Source: Trochalopteron elliotii (lineage: Eukaryota; Chordata; Aves; Passeriformes; Leiothrichidae). From it: a DNA stretch of 64,000 nucleotides. The position numbers were made by a program, and so were the translations under genes. Of the stretch, positions 62,610 through 64,000 are shown one piece after another (the stretch's first letter is position 1; every line of letters begins with the position of its first letter). The notes below the pieces were generated by a model, which worked only from the letters and a program-made list of their open reading frames with translations, was not told the origin of the DNA and ran no database searches. The stretch is from positions 62,001 to 126,000 of the forward strand of contig JANPWX010000463.1 in assembly GCA_024734555.1 (NCBI GenBank), in the 5' to 3' direction.

Positions 62610-63110
62610 CGTTGGAGGCTCCCGGCGCACGACTGCCAGCGAACGGCCGCCTGCCCGCACCTAACGGAACCCGCGAGAGGCGGCGACTCCGCGCCCGCCC
62701 ACGCCCGAGACTGCCGCGAGCCCGCCCCGCGCACGCCTCCTGCGCCGCCCGCCGCCCATTTATGCCCTCAGACAGGGGAGGGGAGACGGGGCGAGAGGAG
62801 GGAGAGGGAGGAGCCGGGGTGTCACCGAGCACCAAAACACGGCAATCGTGAAGCGCCCCCCCGGAGCTCCCGCCCTTCCGTGACGGGAATCTGCGTGCGG
62901 GACGGCCGGGCGGGGATGGAGGGGGCCGGGCGGGGGCGGCGGCGCGGCCCGTGCAGCGGTGCCGACGCTCCCCGCTTCTCCCCGCTTCTCCCCGCGCCGC
63001 AGGGGCCGCACAGGGACCCGCCACACCTCGGATGCCACGCGCGAAGCGTTGGCTAATGGTGCAATCGGCGCTTCGGGCGGCTTGCACCGACGGCGGCTCT
63101 GCCTGACGTA
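62380..63110. promoter_or_regulatory. SLC2A3: CpG island and promoter of SLC2A3
   Basis: The region is very GC-rich and CpG-dense, covering exon 1, the 5' UTR and the upstream flank. On the - strand a GCATAAATG TATA-like motif lies at about 62764-62756, some 150 bp upstream of the start codon, suggesting transcription start near 62730. A CCAAT-like AGCCAAC lies further upstream (near 63050). Long frames on both strands here (up to 334 codons on -) are composition artefacts. Confidence 0.7.
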
Positions 63111-63111
63111 A
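63104..63111. promoter_or_regulatory. CRE-like site upstream of SLC2A3
   Basis: TGACGTAA is a one-mismatch cAMP-response element about 370 bp upstream of the predicted SLC2A3 transcription start. CREB control of GLUT3 is known in mammals; use of this site is inference. Confidence 0.3.
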
Positions 63112-63426
63112 AGCCACGTCTTTATTTATTATGTGTCGTGTGTAAAAATAAATGTCTTTATTATTCGGTCTGTAAGCCGAAGCAGCGAGGCGGGCAGTGG
63201 CGGTGCAGAGGCTGGCACACAAATAGCACGGGCCGTATCCTGCATGCCGTGCTCTCCCCGCCCCCCCACCACCTCGCAAAGCTGTGGATGGAGTACAGTC
63301 CTGGGTAGCTGCGTTTCGGGGAATTTTTTGTTTGTCTGGTTGCCAAAAATATATTTTTCATACGATGCTAGAATGTGCGGGGGCGAAGCTGAGGCTGGAT
63401 CTAGTCCCAGACTTACACCCTTCCTT

Positions 63427-63706
63427 ACAAGGGCACGTAGTGGCAGGACACGGAGGAATGGCTTCAAAATGATAGAGGGCAGGTTTAGATTAGATAACAG
63501 GAAGAAACTCTTTATTGTGAGGATGGTGGGGCACTGGCAGAGATTGCCCAGAGGAATTGCGGATGCCCCATCCCTGGAAGTGCATAAGGCCAGGTCGGAT
63601 GGAGCTTTGAGAAAAAAGTAGAAAGTGTCACCGCCCATGGCAGGGAGATTGAAGCAAAATTATTTTTAAGGTCCTCTCCTACTCAAAACATTTGATGAGT
63701 CTGTAA
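63427..63706 (+). mobile_element. CR1 LINE 3' end
   Basis: This is a diverged copy of the CR1 3' terminal region. Landmarks in order are GGCTTCAAAATGATAGAGGG, GGTTTAGATTAGATAACAGG, GAAGAAACTCTTTATTGTGAG, CACTGGCAGAGATTGCCCAG, ATGCCCCATCCCTGGAAGTG, GGCCAGGTCGGATGGAGCTT, and a final degenerate ATTC-type short repeat (63689-63706). It is a typical 5'-truncated copy without coding capacity. Confidence 0.92.
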
Positions 63707-64000
63707 TTCAATCAAACCCTACGGTGCTCCGCATTTACTGTCCATCCTTCAGGTCAGACAATTGCCAAACTCTTCCAGGAGAATAATGAAGAGCTGTGCT
63801 TTGAATCAAGCAAAAATGCTGTCAAACAATAAAAATCTTTACTGAATTAAGAATCTGTCAAGGACTTTGACTTCAGAAAACAGCAGCAGCTGGGGGCGAG
63901 AACAGTGGGGGAAAAAACTGACTTATCCTGGTTTTTATTGTTAGGAAAAATATCTTGAGACCAGACACTACTAATGCCATCAAATTCTGGGGAGGTGGGA
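63707..64000. other. Flank of the CR1 element
   Basis: No gene or repeat was recognised in these last roughly 290 bp. Confidence 0.5.

Noticed and set aside
62275..63279. 334-codon open frame on the - strand over the SLC2A3 promoter
   Set aside because: The region is an extremely GC-rich CpG island with few stop codons in any frame. Competing long frames exist on both strands, and there is no recognisable domain.
1..64000. CRISPR arrays, bacterial operons, riboswitches or ribosome binding sites
   Set aside because: Intron-split vertebrate genes, CR1 and LTR elements show this is bird nuclear DNA, and no such prokaryotic structure is present.

Overview
The window is vertebrate nuclear DNA from a bird, probably a songbird. 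The basis is a GLUT3 gene and two NANOG-type homeobox genes whose exon-level translations look avian, a CR1 retroposon 3' end, and bird-type endogenous-retrovirus LTRs. Genes are split by long introns with GT-AG junctions and most of the DNA is non-coding. The species cannot be read from the sequence.

Layout. 1-2036 is a heavily mutated retroviral env remnant, followed at 2037-2050 by a polypurine tract and what looks like the start of a 3' LTR. 2.5-16.5 kb has no recognisable gene. It holds an (ACA)n microsatellite (6.76 kb), a CpG-rich block containing ten perfectly phased 14-bp minisatellite units (8645-8784), a 677-bp solo LTR with TG...CA ends and a 4-bp target duplication (11796-12472), and a second CpG-rich block (16.54-16.96 kb). 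NANOG lies on the + strand at 18310-20736 in four exons (317 aa). A second, intact NANOG-like gene lies on the - strand at 32399-26731 in four exons (302 aa), tail-to-tail with the first. Between them is a solo LTR (24.85-25.43 kb). 32.6-51.8 kb is gene-poor and carries a diverged 1.3-1.5 kb direct repeat pair (40746-42092 and 46818-48317), an exon-like island at 42.7 kb and a CR1-like reverse-transcriptase fragment at 44.6 kb. SLC2A3 (GLUT3) occupies 62609-54404 on the - strand in ten exons (488 aa), with a long 3' UTR running to about 51.84 kb and a CpG-island promoter. A CR1 3' end closes the window at 63.4-63.7 kb.

How it fits together. NANOG next to SLC2A3 is the order known in other amniotes. 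The unusual element is the second NANOG-type gene. Its exon phases and the lengths of its two homeodomain exons (275 and 90 nt) match NANOG exactly. It has its own TATA box, and its promoter shares with NANOG a 15-bp SOX-OCT-like composite (14 of 15 positions identical) at nearly the same distance from the start codon. This looks like an old inverted duplication that kept both coding capacity and a pluripotency-type promoter. SLC2A3, a neuronal and embryonic glucose transporter, is an independent neighbour.
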